This document shows, in pieces, positions 48,429 through 57,933 of a DNA stretch of 64,000 nucleotides. The DNA comes from an uncultured Ruminococcus sp. (GTDB taxonomy: Bacteria > Bacillota > Clostridia > Oscillospirales > Acutalibacteraceae). The stretch lies in the NCBI GenBank assembly GCA_958403905.1, contig CATXZD010000013.1, positions 22,875 through 86,874 of the forward strand, read 5' to 3'. The position numbers and the translations under genes were made by a program. Below the pieces are notes generated by a model. That model was not told the origin of the DNA and did not search any database. It worked only from the letters and a program-made list of their open reading frames with translations. Within the stretch, counting starts at the first letter, position 1. Each line of letters starts with the position of its first letter.

Positions 48429-51400
48429 TCAGAATTTACTTATTAAACCTGCTATGTACTTCTGAATCTGAGTGGCGTCAATAATGCTCACATTTCCGTC
48501 ATTATTTACATCTGAAAGCTTATTCTGATACTCGTTTAAGTATAACAAACCCGCAATACCTTTCTGTACTTCGGTAGCGTCCATTATGCTTATATTACCG
48601 TCCATATTGACATCACCCAACAAACAGATTTTTACATCCTGCGTAACATTGCTGCTACTCACCGTTACGGTGTACTCCCGGGTGACATGGTCCTTCTTCA
48701 TCACCTTCATGGTGTAGGTGCCGGGGGCGACATCCTCTATGGAGTAGCCTATGTAGTTACCCTTCACAACCGCTTCATACGCCGCCTCGGATGCGCCGTT
48801 CTCGATGAGCTGGATGGTCACATCCTCCGTTTGGCTGCCAAAGCTGGTGGCTGCGCCGTAAACGGTCACACCGGCGGAATTCGGGACGGTGAAGATATAA
48901 TGAATAGTCAAAACATTTGACCATGCCTCATACCACGGCTCGGTATCGGATTCCGTTGTCGTAAGCGTTACTCCGTCCAGCTTTACATTCATAAGAGGCG
49001 GAGCGAACCAGCTTTCATCGGTCCCATGCTTAAATGTCACATCATACCGATACTGCTTGCCGGGGATCAGATCCGTTTCTTCGACCGGAGAACCATCCAT
49101 ATTTTGGTATTCGTAGCTATCGAGAGAATACCCCTTTGCCTCTGCTATCGCAGCCGTTTTATGATAGATAAGCGCCGTATATTTGGTATATTCTCCGCCC
49201 GCAGGCGCGGTTACTGTTTCGTCCACCTGCGTGATGTAGTTATACTGGAAGGTGAACACGCCATTCGGATCAACGGAACTTACGGTTGCCGTCTTCGTCT
49301 GGCGCACCGTGCCGAGTGAGTCGTCATACTTGAGCTTCAGCGAGAAGGGAGTGGCAAGTCTTCCCTCTGCGCCATCGGCAACGCCGACCTCCAGATCCAC
49401 GCTGTACTTCTTGTTCGCCATAAATGTGCCGTCGGAGTTGAGGTTTCCGTTTTCGGCGCTGGCTTCCTCGCCGAAATCATATTTGCCGTTGCCGTTTGCG
49501 TCCACGAACCACAGGAGCTTTGTCACCTCGATGTCGTTGGTCCCTTCCACGGAGATACTGTCGATGCCCTTCGGCTTCGTACCGACTGTGGGCGTAATAT
49601 CCGTGGCATCCACCGTGGCGGAATAGTACTGGGTGACATCGCCCACATCGAAGTAATAGTCTGCAGTCAAGTAGCAGATATCCTGACTTGCGTAGGTGGT
49701 GTATGCAAACTCAATAAGATGTCCGTTGACAAAAAGCTTGACCTCCGGAGCAAATCTGTATTGCTCGCCGCTCGCGTCCTTCCCCAAAATCCTCAGCTTC
49801 AGGCTGTTCTTGTAGATGCCCGCCTCATATTTTTTGGTGGGCGGATTGGGTGTACCGGTAAGTATGTTGCCGCCCGAATAGTTCCATACGCTCGTATATT
49901 CGATTGTGCTCTCGGAGAAAGCATTGTCATACGGCTTGCCGCTGCCGGTGATGGAGTCCAGCCTACTCACCAGCGTCTGGGCACTGACTATGTGGCTTCC
50001 GTCGGCGCGCAACAGATCCTGCAGGGAGCCCAGATCCACCGTCATATACTCATCATAGTAATTATTGCTGTCGGTTCCCTCGTAGCGGGGATCACCCACG
50101 GCAGGTGTACCGGTGTTGATGCTGACAACATCGATATACTTCATATTGGGATTTTTCACATGGGCATTTTTGCTGGTCATTGTAAAGGCCGCCGCGGTAG
50201 GATCGCCGTCGGTTCCGCCCACGGTATATTCATAATAGTAACTCGGATTCTCAGCGCCGTATGATCCGTGTTCACGCGCCGTCTTTACCGTGTCGGTAAA
50301 GGCATTTGTCCGGATTTTGGAAACATCGGCACGGCAGATGATTCGTACATCGCCGTTTGTCTTATAAGCGGTTCCGGTAACCTCCATGGGGAACTGATAG
50401 CCGGTTTTCGTCTGCACCTTCCATTCGATGTCGCCATGGTCATCGTATTCCACCTTTCCGCCGATTCCCGTTCCCTGCGTACCTTTCAGGCTTACGGACA
50501 CATATTGATCCGCGTTGGCGGTGATCTTCCTTTCGCCGGGACCCCACACGGATTTGACCGTTGCCTTTACATTGCTCCAATAATCGCCGAGATAGTCGTT
50601 GTAATTCGGCTCCTCCACTTCAAATCCGACCACGGGAACCGACACCGTAAGTGTGGGGGATGCAACGATTTCTCCGTTGGATTTTCTGGTAATTCTGAGT
50701 TGAATCTTCGCGTCACCCGGGGCAAGAATTGTCGCTGTGCCGTCATTGGCAAGGCTGATGATATCCTGCGTGAGGTTCACATAGGTGTAGTTATACTGCG
50801 AAGTGGGATACTGCTGCAGCGAAGAATTTGCCGGATACGGAGTATAGCCCACCCTGAAGATGCCGTCATCGGCGGGAAGCGTCCTGTACTTGCTGTCGCC
50901 CGTACTCAGCTGCTCCGCCTTGTCGTCATTCACGGTGAAGGTGAAGCCGGTGCTTGTGACATCATAGGTGATTACGAAGCGTATCGATGTGGATACGCCG
51001 TTTTCGTGGCAAACCTTTGCCTCAAAAACATAATTACCGGGCACAAAGGTTTCCTTCGTTACGGAGCTATACAGGAAATCTTGCTCCAGAGTGAACTGGT
51101 TCGTCGTTTTGGTCACCTGTGTGTTTCTCAATCTGGCACCCGCCGGATAGCTCCTGCAGAACAGGGTATAGTCCTTCACATTCACCCAGTTGGCGTCAGA
51201 GTTAAGATTTACCGTGATGGAAGCGTTTTCGCCAAATTCCTCATAACCTGACCCTTGAGAAGTGATATACGGCTGATAGTTGCTGTCATAGTCCGTTGCT
51301 ATCAAAAGAATCGAGCGGGGGCTATAATAGCGTGCGCCTTGGAATTGATAGCTGGCGCGGTAGTAGCCGGTGCGGTTTGAAACCAATATATTATTGTTCT

Positions 51401-53624
51401 CTTCAAAAGAAATACCAGCTTCTCCGGAACCAATATCCTCAAACTGACCACCCAGCGCGCAATACTGCCAGATGACGGAGCTGGAGGAAATGCTGTAGTC
51501 CGTCAAGGCTGCAAAGTCCTCCATACCGGAATTCATAGAGGCTTTCCACGTAGAATACCGAGCTTCCATTGTGTATCCGTCTGCGGGTACTGCATATTTC
51601 TCGCTTGTAAGGAACCGCCCCGTCAGTGCGGGCATTGCAAAGATCTTATATGTCTTGGTATCGACCAGGTGTCCGCTTGAAGTATACATATCAATGGCAA
51701 CTTCAAGGGGGCCTGCCGCCTTGGGCTTTAACACGGTGTCCTTGCCGATAAACCATGTATTGCTGCCGAACCCTGCATTTTTTCTGATTATATCAGCATA
51801 GGTTGCCGCTGTTTCCGTCTGCTTTTCGTATCTCGTTATCTCGTCCTTATCGTTCGTCTTCGGCACATAGTAGCTGTAGCGAATATCCATCTTGGTGATG
51901 AAGTTTGCCTTCGCCGCATCGAAGCAGCTCTCCTTCAGGGTAATGAGGAAGTTTGTGGGATCGCCTTTGGCGGTGGTAGTGGGCGTGAACTCAAAGTCCA
52001 TGCTCCTTGCCGCATTCAGCATCTCCTGATCCCAGATACCGAACGCCAGATCCTGATACACCGTGCGTTTCTGCTCGGGATCGCCGCCCCAGCTTTCGGT
52101 TATCGTGCAGCGCAGGGTATAAGTCTGCGCAGATATCCACGAAATTGCGCTGCCGTCTTTCCGCTTACACGCCAGCACATCGCAGAGGAATGTACTTCTG
52201 TTGGCTTCATCTTTCAACCAATTCTGTGCATTGCCGTAGCCGACCACATCGCCTTTGCTGTCTAACACGGTGAATTCCGCCGTGGCCTTCCAATTCGTGC
52301 TCAATTTGTAATCATAGCCGTAAGGATCGCCTGTGTATCTTCCGTTGCCGATATAATTCCGCGCCGTTTCGGAATAATACGGCGTGTAGTAGGCGTAGAC
52401 ATTCCACATGCTCTGCGTTTGGGGATCGATGATATTCGCACCGTAGTTATGGCTGAGCACAATCGAGTCCGAGGTCATATCCGTCACCGACTTCGGACGG
52501 ACGGTCGCATCGTGACTGCCATAAAAGAACTCCGCATCGGGGGCGATATCATTGCCGCTTAAACCGAACGAACCATATTCGCATTTTTTCGTGAAGTTGG
52601 CATGATCATCATAGTCGTCCTGTTCGTCTGCCTCGATTGCCATTCTGTCTATCGTCGTTGTCCGGAAGTAGCCGGAATAAATCATGACATCCGATTTGTA
52701 GCTTGTATACAGTGTATTGGCACCGCCCATGCCGTAGATCTCGCCGCCGTACATAATAAACGTGCCGGCCGTACTGACAGCGGTACACCGCACGTAGGGA
52801 GTATTTGTGGAATTTCCCCATGGCGATTGTCCGTATTTGTAGAAGCCGCGCCCGATTACTCTGCCGGACACGATCACGGTCTTGCTTTTTTCGGTACCGA
52901 TAATCGCGGCGCCGTTGGACTGACCGCGGATATATCCGGAGTAGCGCGCGTATGCGATAACCTCTTTATCCCCGTTCTCCGATGCGGCAGTGACCCACTG
53001 CTGCTTAGAGCGACCGGTTTCGATCTCGCCGTCCGGCACATTGATGATCAGCGTGCCTTTATTATAGAAAAGGTCTGTGGCGGCGCGCTCATAATCCAAA
53101 TCTTCGGGGGCGCAGATCCATGTATCGCCGAAAATTTTGCCGCCGCCCTTGCTGTCAATAACCATCAGCGTGGCACCGGAGTTCACCGTGATAGCGGTCT
53201 GTCTGCCGCTGTAACCGGACCCCTTACCGAGCTTTATGCTGATTTTGTGACCGTTAAGGTCCAGCACCTTTTTGCCGTTGGCAATTATTTTATCTTTATC
53301 GGGCAGGTAATCCTCCGATACATCAATGTCGGCTTCAAGACGAATATACCATTCGTCGCTGTACCCAAGTACCTTCCGCAGAACAGTTAAACGCGAGGCT
53401 TGATTGATGTTACTGTCGATCTTCTGCCATGTGGGATTTGTGTTCCATGTGGGCAGATTCTCGTTCAGTGTGTTTGCCGCCGCCAGCATACTTGCGGCAT
53501 TGCTCTGCTCCGCTTCCGTAGCGCTTGCCTGCACTGCCGACAGGGGCAGAATGCCCAGCAGTATAACCAGCGCCATCAAAAGGCTTAGCAATCGCTTGGG
53601 CTTTGCTTTTTTCATTGTACTCAT
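48429..53624 (-). CDS. Giant secreted dockerin protein, probable adhesin or surface structural protein
   Basis: 1731 residues. A signal peptide (about 1-37, ending VQASA) is followed by a right-handed beta-helix-like region (about 90-330) and a long series of Ig-like beta domains (about 380-1600). A carboxypeptidase-regulatory-like domain (about 1610-1665) and a dockerin with two calcium loops (DVNMDGNISIMDAT, DVNNDGNVSIIDAT; about 1670-1731) end the protein. No catalytic motif is recognised. The body is GC-rich and uses CTG/ATC-type codons; from about 48,660 leftward the dockerin is AT-rich, like the host. It has an AAGGAGGA site. It lies downstream of the pseudo-receiver gene and is probably co-regulated with it. 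Confidence 0.85.
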   Translation of the reverse strand: MSTMKKAKPKRLLSLLMALVILLGILPLSAVQASATEAEQSNAASMLAAANTLNENLPTWNTNPTWQKIDSNINQASRLTVLRKVLGYSDEWYIRLEADIDVSEDYLPDKDKIIANGKKVLDLNGHKISIKLGKGSGYSGRQTAITVNSGATLMVIDSKGGGKIFGDTWICAPEDLDYERAATDLFYNKGTLIINVPDGEIETGRSKQQWVTAASENGDKEVIAYARYSGYIRGQSNGAAIIGTEKSKTVIVSGRVIGRGFYKYGQSPWGNSTNTPYVRCTAVSTAGTFIMYGGEIYGMGGANTLYTSYKSDVMIYSGYFRTTTIDRMAIEADEQDDYDDHANFTKKCEYGSFGLSGNDIAPDAEFFYGSHDATVRPKSVTDMTSDSIVLSHNYGANIIDPQTQSMWNVYAYYTPYYSETARNYIGNGRYTGDPYGYDYKLSTNWKATAEFTVLDSKGDVVGYGNAQNWLKDEANRSTFLCDVLACKRKDGSAISWISAQTYTLRCTITESWGGDPEQKRTVYQDLAFGIWDQEMLNAARSMDFEFTPTTTAKGDPTNFLITLKESCFDAAKANFITKMDIRYSYYVPKTNDKDEITRYEKQTETAATYADIIRKNAGFGSNTWFIGKDTVLKPKAAGPLEVAIDMYTSSGHLVDTKTYKIFAMPALTGRFLTSEKYAVPADGYTMEARYSTWKASMNSGMEDFAALTDYSISSSSVIWQYCALGGQFEDIGSGEAGISFEENNNILVSNRTGYYRASYQFQGARYYSPRSILLIATDYDSNYQPYITSQGSGYEEFGENASITVNLNSDANWVNVKDYTLFCRSYPAGARLRNTQVTKTTNQFTLEQDFLYSSVTKETFVPGNYVFEAKVCHENGVSTSIRFVITYDVTSTGFTFTVNDDKAEQLSTGDSKYRTLPADDGIFRVGYTPYPANSSLQQYPTSQYNYTYVNLTQDIISLANDGTATILAPGDAKIQLRITRKSNGEIVASPTLTVSVPVVGFEVEEPNYNDYLGDYWSNVKATVKSVWGPGERKITANADQYVSVSLKGTQGTGIGGKVEYDDHGDIEWKVQTKTGYQFPMEVTGTAYKTNGDVRIICRADVSKIRTNAFTDTVKTAREHGSYGAENPSYYYEYTVGGTDGDPTAAAFTMTSKNAHVKNPNMKYIDVVSINTGTPAVGDPRYEGTDSNNYYDEYMTVDLGSLQDLLRADGSHIVSAQTLVSRLDSITGSGKPYDNAFSESTIEYTSVWNYSGGNILTGTPNPPTKKYEAGIYKNSLKLRILGKDASGEQYRFAPEVKLFVNGHLIEFAYTTYASQDICYLTADYYFDVGDVTQYYSATVDATDITPTVGTKPKGIDSISVEGTNDIEVTKLLWFVDANGNGKYDFGEEASAENGNLNSDGTFMANKKYSVDLEVGVADGAEGRLATPFSLKLKYDDSLGTVRQTKTATVSSVDPNGVFTFQYNYITQVDETVTAPAGGEYTKYTALIYHKTAAIAEAKGYSLDSYEYQNMDGSPVEETDLIPGKQYRYDVTFKHGTDESWFAPPLMNVKLDGVTLTTTESDTEPWYEAWSNVLTIHYIFTVPNSAGVTVYGAATSFGSQTEDVTIQLIENGASEAAYEAVVKGNYIGYSIEDVAPGTYTMKVMKKDHVTREYTVTVSSSNVTQDVKICLLGDVNMDGNISIMDATEVQKGIAGLLYLNEYQNKLSDVNNDGNVSIIDATQIQKYIAGLISKF

Positions 53625-53705
53625 ATGAATTTCCTCCTTATATCAAGAGTTTACTTGTTGCTTACAAACTGTTTATCTCTGCGCCGCTTTCGCGGTTTCT
53701 TCTCT

Positions 53706-54089
53706 TCACAGCGTATCGATCACGGCGGAAAGGTAAGTTGCCGAAACCGAGCAGTAGATAAAATTGTCAATCAACCCGTCTTTTTTCGCACGGCGAACCT
53801 TATCCGCCAGCTTTTTCTCAGTGTTTTCATCTACCACGAAAACAATTTTGCAGTCCGGGTTGGTTTTTTTCAGTTCATCGTGGATCTTCATCCGTTCCTC
53901 CAGTTTCCACGGCGTATAAGCAGTAACCTCCATAATGAGGATATTTGCTTCCGTATCCGCACACAAATCCAAGGTCTTATCCGGACTTTCACTTTTAAAG
54001 ACTTCAAAATCCGAATCAAAATCCCGAAGTGCTGTTGCTATCGCATCGGCAAACAGGACATTTTGCATATCAACAACAACTCTCCGCAT
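53706..54089 (-). CDS. Pseudo-receiver protein, no output domain
   Basis: 127 residues with a CheY-like alternation of strands and helices. The phosphorylation site is altered: the strand reads ILIMEV where ILxMDV is expected, so Glu replaces Asp. The acidic pair near the N-terminus is reduced (VVVDMQN) and the conserved late Lys is absent. It should not be phosphorylated; the Glu may mimic the active state. GGAGG precedes the ATG. It lies 81 bases upstream of the giant dockerin gene on the same strand, so it may modulate its expression or the response regulator at 54259. Confidence 0.75.
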   Translation of the reverse strand: MRRVVVDMQNVLFADAIATALRDFDSDFEVFKSESPDKTLDLCADTEANILIMEVTAYTPWKLEERMKIHDELKKTNPDCKIVFVVDENTEKKLADKVRRAKKDGLIDNFIYCSVSATYLSAVIDTL

Positions 54090-54148
54090 GATATTACCTC
54101 CTTGTTTATTACAAATATAAATGAGTGTAGAAGTCTATCTTTAACATC

Positions 54149-54154
54149 ATTATA
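54149..54154 (-). promoter_or_regulatory. Predicted -10 element of the pseudo-receiver/adhesin operon
   Basis: A perfect TATAAT on the minus strand, with no recognisable -35 hexamer 17 bases upstream. It is consistent with an activated promoter. Confidence 0.5.
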
Positions 54155-54175
54155 CAAAGGCTTTAAAAATCCCAC

Positions 54176-54193
54176 ATCACCCATATGGGTGAT
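54176..54193. promoter_or_regulatory. Perfect 18-bp palindrome, likely regulator binding site
   Basis: ATCACCCATATGGGTGAT is a perfect dyad. Its centre lies about 42.5 bases upstream of the start predicted from the -10 at 54149-54154, the classic position of LuxR-type activator sites. The LuxR-type regulator gene at 54259 is adjacent. Confidence 0.6.
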
Positions 54194-54218
54194 ATTTGAA
54201 TATTTTTCATAAAAAATT

Positions 54219-54244
54219 CCCCGACTTCAAATTGAAATCGGGGG
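54219..54244 (-). terminator. Terminator of the kinase/regulator operon
   Basis: CCCCGACTTC (54219-54228) pairs with GAAATCGGGG (54234-54243) with one mismatch. On the minus strand it is followed by AATTTTTTATG, 15 bases past the regulator stop. Confidence 0.75.
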
Positions 54245-54258
54245 TATAGTACAAATAT

Positions 54259-54903
54259 TCAGTATGTTTCTTTGTCTTCAGGCAAGCTCGGTATAATAAA
54301 TTTCTTATTCGTCACTGCAATAGCAAGCCTGGTTTTATTGGCATATCCGGTTTTTTGAAGGATATGTGAGATATGTGTTTTCACAGTATTAACGGAGCAG
54401 TCAAGCTCCTCTGCAATTTCGCCGTATTCCAATCCGTCACAAACGAGCCGCAGCACTTTAATTTCCTTCGCTGTCAAATCGGCGCTGCTGGCAATTCCCA
54501 ATTTTACCCTTGGCGTTTCGTCCGGAAAAAGATGCTCACCCGCCATTGTGCGGTCAATCACATCAATCAGTGCTTCCGGGCTGATATCCTTATACCAAAA
54601 ACTGTCCACCCGTGCGCTGTGGGCGCGTTCCAGAAAGCTCACCTCTACCATAGAGGTAACAATAATAATCTTAATTTTCGGAAACTGTGCCTTGATTTCT
54701 GCGGCAGCCTCAATTCCATCTTTATTGCCTGTGGTACAGACATCCATCAGGATCAAATCAACAGGCTGTCTTCGGCATATCGTAACAGCGAGATCCGCAC
54801 CGGAGACACTGCCTGCTATCGCATAATTATCGCTGTCCGTAATTGTGCGTTCCATATACTCACGCGGCATTCGCTGGTCATCTACAATAAGCACCTGTAT
54901 CAT
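54259..54903 (-). CDS. LuxR/NarL-family response regulator
   Basis: 214 residues. The receiver domain has the acidic pair (IVDDQ), the phospho-acceptor Asp in DLILMDV, the Thr/Ser in IIIVTSM and the Lys in FWYKD, so it is functional. The C-terminal LuxR helix-turn-helix is 'LTAKEIKVLRLVCDG...GEIAEELDCSVNTVKTHISHI'. It overlaps the kinase stop by 4 bases (ATGA). It probably binds the palindrome at 54176. Confidence 0.92.
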   Translation of the reverse strand: MIQVLIVDDQRMPREYMERTITDSDNYAIAGSVSGADLAVTICRRQPVDLILMDVCTTGNKDGIEAAAEIKAQFPKIKIIIVTSMVEVSFLERAHSARVDSFWYKDISPEALIDVIDRTMAGEHLFPDETPRVKLGIASSADLTAKEIKVLRLVCDGLEYGEIAEELDCSVNTVKTHISHILQKTGYANKTRLAIAVTNKKFIIPSLPEDKETY

Positions 54904-56189
54904 ATCAATCTCTCCTTTCTCGGTATTGTAACAGTCAATACAAAATCCGGCTGCGACTGTATTTCCATAATTCCTCCGCAGTCTTTTACATTGCGGTTCA
55001 GGTTGGCAAGCCCGCCCTTTGGTGTAACCTCACCCTTAGGGGGATTCCCGTTGTTGGTAATGTGCATAGAAACAGCTTTTTCATCTTCCTGCACAGTGAT
55101 CTGAAGCTGTGTTGCATCGGCATGGCGTGCGCTGTTTGTCAGGCACTCCCGCATAGCGATCATAAACACATCAAACATATCGCCATGTTCTGGCAGACTG
55201 CCGGTCATCTTTACCTGAATACCGATGGCGTCGGCATCGTGGATAAAATCTGCCAGTTCGCCGCGTCCCACAGGATATTCGTTGTCGTTTTTTATGGTAC
55301 TTACCGCTTTGCGGAGCAGAGATACAGCGGCGATGTTTTCTTCTGTGGTATGATTTTGCTGTAAAATCTGCCGTATGGCAAGAATTCCGCCGCCCATCTG
55401 ATCATGCAGTCGTGTTTTAGCCGTCAAAACCTCTCGTTCTTTCGTCAGTGACAAAACATTATCCGAGAGTTGTTTGAGACTGCGAGCAATCTTTTTCAAC
55501 TGTTCCGTCTGCCGTTTCAGTTCCTGATGCTTTTCATACTGCTCAGTGACATCTGAAAATATAGCTTCCGTATAGATTGTTCCAGTCTTTACGGTTACTT
55601 CCGTCTGGGAATAACGCCATGCCTTTCCGTCCGGGAAGAGATATGTCTGCCTTTCACCAGAAAGCTTAATGATTCCGCTTTTATTGTCACAATCTGCCAG
55701 AGCCTCCTGCAATTCATCCAAGGATTGCAGGTCGCTTTGCGCTAAGCTACGGAACAGACGGTACATCTGCAAATTACACAACTTAACCGCTCCGGAGGGC
55801 GAAAAATAGCATATTGCGCTTGGAAGCGTATCCATGGCTTGCTTCACGGAATTGCGGGTAAGGCTTTTATCCTTTTGCCGATACTGTCTTATCATTTCAT
55901 AAATCAGATAGATGTCACAGCCGCAGGTAATTCCCAAAAGTGCCCAAATCGGGATCGGTAATGTCCAGAGGAGCGGAAGGTCTTCGTCTATTCGCATGAA
56001 GGCGTCCGCCAATATTGCAAGCATCACAAATAGAAGCAGAAATAAACCTATATTCAAATATCTGCCCAGTCTGTTTCTTTTCCTGTCATAATTATAAAAC
56101 ATAAGGAATAAAGACAGCAACAAAGAAAGAAACATCCCAATCATCAATGCTGATTGTGCTGACGCGGAGGAGAGATAAAATGTTGTCAT
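54900..56189 (-). CDS. Sensor histidine kinase, HisKA_3-like
   Basis: 429 residues. Three N-terminal membrane helices (about 10-110) are followed by a PAS-like domain (about 130-225) and a dimerisation domain with phospho-acceptor His in TRLHDQMGGGIL (about 270-282). The ATPase domain has the N-box 'RECLTNSARHADA' and a G-box 'GGLANL'. It should phosphorylate the adjacent LuxR-type regulator. It overlaps both neighbours by 4 bases. Confidence 0.9.
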   Translation of the reverse strand: MTTFYLSSASAQSALMIGMFLSLLLSLFLMFYNYDRKRNRLGRYLNIGLFLLLFVMLAILADAFMRIDEDLPLLWTLPIPIWALLGITCGCDIYLIYEMIRQYRQKDKSLTRNSVKQAMDTLPSAICYFSPSGAVKLCNLQMYRLFRSLAQSDLQSLDELQEALADCDNKSGIIKLSGERQTYLFPDGKAWRYSQTEVTVKTGTIYTEAIFSDVTEQYEKHQELKRQTEQLKKIARSLKQLSDNVLSLTKEREVLTAKTRLHDQMGGGILAIRQILQQNHTTEENIAAVSLLRKAVSTIKNDNEYPVGRGELADFIHDADAIGIQVKMTGSLPEHGDMFDVFMIAMRECLTNSARHADATQLQITVQEDEKAVSMHITNNGNPPKGEVTPKGGLANLNRNVKDCGGIMEIQSQPDFVLTVTIPRKERLI

Positions 56190-57829
56190 ACCTGCTCACC
56201 TGCCTTTCCAAAGCGAAGCGTGAACCGCCACACACCGTTCTCACTGACACAGGCGTCCGAAAGCCCGGAAATCTCCGAAAGTTCTGTTTCACTTTCCACT
56301 TCCAAGTGAAGAACTATAGAATCCGCAAGACTTCGGGTTTTCAACCATACGGAGTGCATACTATCCAGGGCTGTTTCTATTACCATTTCAAAGAAATGAT
56401 ATGCACGGATGGCATCTTTTACAAAAATCCGGTTGTTTTGTGGAATATCAATACCACACTCCACGCCTATTAGCTCCAGATTAGCAAAGGACTCATCAAG
56501 GCATAGGGATAATTCGGAAATATCCGTTGTCTTTGATTTCTCACCGATAAACAGAAGATTTCCATAGCGTTTTATGTATGCACCGACAACTGCAATTTTT
56601 GCAAGCAGCCTGCGGCAATTTTCTTCATTTGTTTCCCTGTCATACTGCGTCAACCACTTATCAAGCAACTCAATCTGATGTGAAGTTTGACCCTGCAGAA
56701 GGTCATACAACCGGTTTTTTTCCCGAAGGGTATTAATCTTCAGCTTTGTGTTATAATTCTCCCGTTCCAGGTAATTGCTTTCCGCAAGCGTTTCTTTATT
56801 TTCCTCAAGCTGTTCCAATAATGCAGCGATGTCTGTTATGTCCTCCTGCCATAAAACATGGCCGCCATTAATTCGGCTACTTTTGATCAGGGTATTCTTA
56901 TCAAGGCCAACGGTTCCGCTTTCCGCATCACATATCGCTTCTTCCGAAAGCTTTGGTGCATTGGCAGCAGCGTAGTGTGTTCGGTTTTCCGCATCGACAA
57001 TCTGCGCACCGAATGTTCCGACTTCAAACAATGTACCGTATCCGGTATTAGTTTGGATCAAACCACACTGGATACAGCTTTCAAATATTGCAGTAAACAT
57101 AAGACACTGAACCGCCGTAATATCTCCACCTATTATCTGCATCCAGCGAACGCCGCTGGAATAGATAAAAGCATAGACAATAGAGATTCCCAGTATAATA
57201 ATGGGCAAGTATTTTTTTCTTGGCGATATGCGGCATTTAATCACCATCATGATAAATGCGGTCAAAGCGCAGATAATCTCCCAGCCGATTACAATATAGT
57301 ATCCGGGAGCATATCCACTATTCTTATCCGACCAGACCTCGCCTGTCGGAAAAGTAAACACAAGTTGATGAAAATCATTTGTCAGGACCAGCAACAAGCA
57401 AAACATCGTAGGGATATATAGCAGCAATGACCATTTCGGCAACTGAAAGCGTTCAGGCTTGCCGAGCGACACGGAAACATACACCGCAAGCAGGGGAATG
57501 AACAGCATCGGAAGATAGTACAGATACCATAAATACCGCGTTATACCAGGCTCGAATACGAAATAATATTTCATAGACCGCACAACGAACCAGAAAACCG
57601 TCAGAACGGAAACGGCTGTAAGATAACTGCGTACCTGTGCCTGAACGACCCTCTTTCTAACTGAAACACCCCAAGCCATATAAAGTCCGATATAAATCAT
57701 AGTACGTATCAGTCCAAAAGTCACGGGGCAAATATTTAGCTTTCCTAAAATACGGAAAACGATGGCGCAAACAATTAATAATGTAACAATGATCCCTGTG
57801 TTATTGTTCTTCTTAAGAAATTTTGTCAT
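56186..57829 (-). CDS. 7TM sensor with degenerate histidine-kinase part
   Basis: 547 residues from ATG 57829; an ATG at 57892 (568 residues) is possible, and neither has a strong ribosome binding site. Seven N-terminal helices (about 10-235) resemble the histidine-kinase 7TM sensor module, followed by a PAS-like domain (about 250-330) and a coiled coil. In the dimerisation helix the expected His is Tyr (NRLYDLLQGQTSHQ), and the ATPase N-box lacks its Asn (FFEMVIETALDSMHS). It is therefore probably a pseudo-kinase that senses a signal and acts through the active kinase encoded next to it. Confidence 0.8.
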   Translation of the reverse strand: MTKFLKKNNNTGIIVTLLIVCAIVFRILGKLNICPVTFGLIRTMIYIGLYMAWGVSVRKRVVQAQVRSYLTAVSVLTVFWFVVRSMKYYFVFEPGITRYLWYLYYLPMLFIPLLAVYVSVSLGKPERFQLPKWSLLLYIPTMFCLLLVLTNDFHQLVFTFPTGEVWSDKNSGYAPGYYIVIGWEIICALTAFIMMVIKCRISPRKKYLPIIILGISIVYAFIYSSGVRWMQIIGGDITAVQCLMFTAIFESCIQCGLIQTNTGYGTLFEVGTFGAQIVDAENRTHYAAANAPKLSEEAICDAESGTVGLDKNTLIKSSRINGGHVLWQEDITDIAALLEQLEENKETLAESNYLERENYNTKLKINTLREKNRLYDLLQGQTSHQIELLDKWLTQYDRETNEENCRRLLAKIAVVGAYIKRYGNLLFIGEKSKTTDISELSLCLDESFANLELIGVECGIDIPQNNRIFVKDAIRAYHFFEMVIETALDSMHSVWLKTRSLADSIVLHLEVESETELSEISGLSDACVSENGVWRFTLRFGKAGEQV

Positions 57830-57933
57830 ACATCTCGTCTCGCTTTTCCCTGATAAAACGAATTTTCTATTTACTAGCAAATTTATATACATTAAATTGT
57901 ATCATATATTCAGGCAATTTTCCATAGCCAAGT

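Noticed and set aside
50268..51251. Long plus-strand frame of 327 codons opposite the giant dockerin gene
   Set aside because: It is a shadow of the GC-rich minus-strand gene, has no ribosome site or recognisable domain, and the minus frame has a signal peptide and dockerin.
52602..53390. Plus-strand frame of 262 codons opposite the same gene
   Set aside because: Same reason: antisense to a well-supported gene in GC-rich DNA with few stop codons.
54373..55104. Plus-strand frame of 243 codons across the regulator and kinase
   Set aside because: It crosses two well-supported genes coupled by ATGA and has no domain signal.
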